A DNA stretch of 64,000 nucleotides, taken from positions 62,001 through 126,000 of the forward strand of contig JAKQIY010000061.1 in the NCBI GenBank assembly GCA_029561455.1. The letters are read 5' to 3'. The stretch comes from a bacterium (GTDB lineage Bacteria; Zhuqueibacterota; Zhuqueibacteria; Residuimicrobiales; Krinioviventaceae). The first letter of the stretch is position 1; the number at the start of each line of letters is the position of its first letter. The notes beneath the pieces are model-generated. The model saw only the letters and a program-made list of their open reading frames with translations. It searched no databases and had not been told where the DNA came from. Both the position numbers and the translations under genes were made by a program. This document shows, in pieces, positions 63,208 to 64,000 of this stretch.

Positions 63208-63760
63208 GTATCCTCCTCTTAAAATTTTTAAACCTTCAGATCAGCTAACCCCCTTTATGAAGGATTTTAGCTAAATCCGCGACTTGTTATTATTTATTAA
63301 ATTTTATTTCTCCACAAAAAAGCCGACAACATATAGCATAAAAAATTTAAATTGCCGAAAAAAATTTTATACCAGACAGATTTATTTCATTAATATATAT
63401 TCAGTTTTGACGGGGTAGCACACTGCCTGTTAATCCTTGTATTATAATAATATAATAAAAATTTTTAAAAAACAACTGTAAAATTTATTTCCTGCAAAAT
63501 TTTTTACTTTCAATGATGGTAAAAAATTGTTTTCCAAGTTATTATAATTTATTATTTTATATGCTTTTTGCCCGTTTTGTTGACAATAAATTATTTTGGA
63601 ATAAACTGCTTAAATATAAAAAATTGTGCCTCTTACCCCTTCTCTATCCATTCTTTCAGTTATTCTAATAAAACCTGGCCGGTTGAACTATGCTTCCCTT
63701 TTCCCAGTGGTTATCGGGCATTCCCTTTATCAGGGAATGCCCGATTGTATCGAAAAACTC
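63208..63760. other. AT-rich spacer upstream of HU, with a strong hairpin
   Basis: About 550 bases, over 70% AT in parts. Holds the HU promoter region. The only clear structure is the hairpin at 63713-63745. A 66-codon open frame at 63568 has no binding site or family and is not called. Confidence 0.4.
63713..63745. repeat. Perfect 14-bp hairpin
   Basis: ATCGGGCATTCCCT (63713-63726) pairs with AGGGAATGCCCGAT (63732-63745) around a 5-base loop. It lies just after the stop of the minus-strand gene at 63761, so it is probably its 3' end structure, although no U-run follows. Confidence 0.65.
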
Positions 63761-64000
63761 TTATTTGATCTTTTTAGCCGGCACTTGTTGATTTGACTGA
63801 TAAAGGATCAGTCCGGTCACTTTACCTTCCTGCTTTTGAAACAGGATCTGTGCATCAACAACTTTTAAAAAGAATTTTTCTTCCGACTCGGGGTAAATTT
63901 CCACCTGCGGCTGGCCGGTGGCTTGAATATATAATTGCTCATTCTGTAGGCTTACTTTAATGATAAACTGGGGGTTGATTTCATACTCGCCGATATATTG
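63761..64000 (-). CDS. C-terminal fragment with DUF3471-like domain
   Basis: The last 79 codons of a minus-strand gene entering from the right edge. YIGEYEINPQFIIKVSLQN, LYIQATGQPQVEIYPESEEKFFLK and VDAQILFQKQEGKVTGLILYQSNQQVPAKKI match the C-terminal DUF3471 lipocalin-like domain found after beta-lactamase-type serine hydrolases or peptidases, so the missing part may be such a hydrolase. A paralogue of the hydrolase at 7762 is possible but not shown. Confidence 0.75.
   Translation of the reverse strand, partial: QYIGEYEINPQFIIKVSLQNEQLYIQATGQPQVEIYPESEEKFFLKVVDAQILFQKQEGKVTGLILYQSNQQVPAKKIK

Noticed and set aside
63568-63768. 66-codon open frame near the right edge
   Set aside because: No binding site, hydrophobic low-complexity content, and it runs through the 63713-63745 hairpin.

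Overview
The window looks like a chromosomal segment of a Gram-negative, largely anaerobic bacterium of the Fibrobacterota-Chlorobiota-Bacteroidota (FCB) group, perhaps near Calditrichota/KSB1. The evidence is four secreted proteins with a C-terminal YPNPF / FlgD-like sorting region (the type IX secretion signature), two TonB-dependent receptors with an N-terminal carboxypeptidase-regulatory-like domain, several lipoproteins, an oxygen-sensitive NrdD/NrdG ribonucleotide reductase, FeoAB ferrous iron uptake, and selenocysteine use. The phylum assignment is inference. There is no rRNA, phage, insertion sequence or CRISPR array; the two tRNAs are Asp and Val.

Layout. 1-7.4 kb: metal transport (CDF fragment, feoAB), dcd, about 1 kb of tandem palindromic repeats, then nrdDG behind a twin NrdR box and a structured leader. 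7.7-15.2 kb: accessory region with a serine hydrolase, a decayed Fe-S gene, a BsuBI/PstI-type restriction-modification pair, an AT-rich putative nuclease and a truncated antitoxin. 15.3-19.9 kb: four-gene catabolic operon (URO-D-like, DUF6807, ThuA, Gfo/Idh/MocA). 20.3-21.4 kb: GYF-MinD-like ATPase. 21.9-31.3 kb: outer-membrane locus with two lipoprotein-TonB-receptor pairs around two large secreted paralogues. 31.5-38.5 kb: mixed metabolic, membrane and cell-surface genes. 38.6-45.4 kb (minus strand): pyrRBC, rplM-rpsI, rpsB-tsf-pyrH-frr. 45.5-52.4 kb: surface proteins and a SWIM-SNF2 helicase. 53.1-58.5 kb (minus strand): selD, two tRNAs and a phosphoesterase/roadblock/MglA/roadblock/MFS operon. 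58.8-64 kb: SGNH hydrolase, phosphohexomutase, deoC, a HesB-like selenoprotein, HU and a DUF3471-like fragment.

The two best-supported unusual items are genes that ordinary gene calling would truncate or miss because of an in-frame UGA: selD (UGA at codon 19) and a 101-codon HesB/IscA-like gene (UGA at codon 34). In both, the UGA sits where the family has a conserved cysteine and is followed by a hairpin in the SECIS position. Together they indicate a working selenocysteine pathway, although selA, selB and tRNA-Sec were not seen here.

The strongest candidates for undescribed biology are the duplicated lipoprotein/TonB-receptor/secreted-protein locus (21.9-31.3 kb), the structured nrdD leader, and the roughly 378-bp tandem repeat with nested palindromes between dcd and nrdG.
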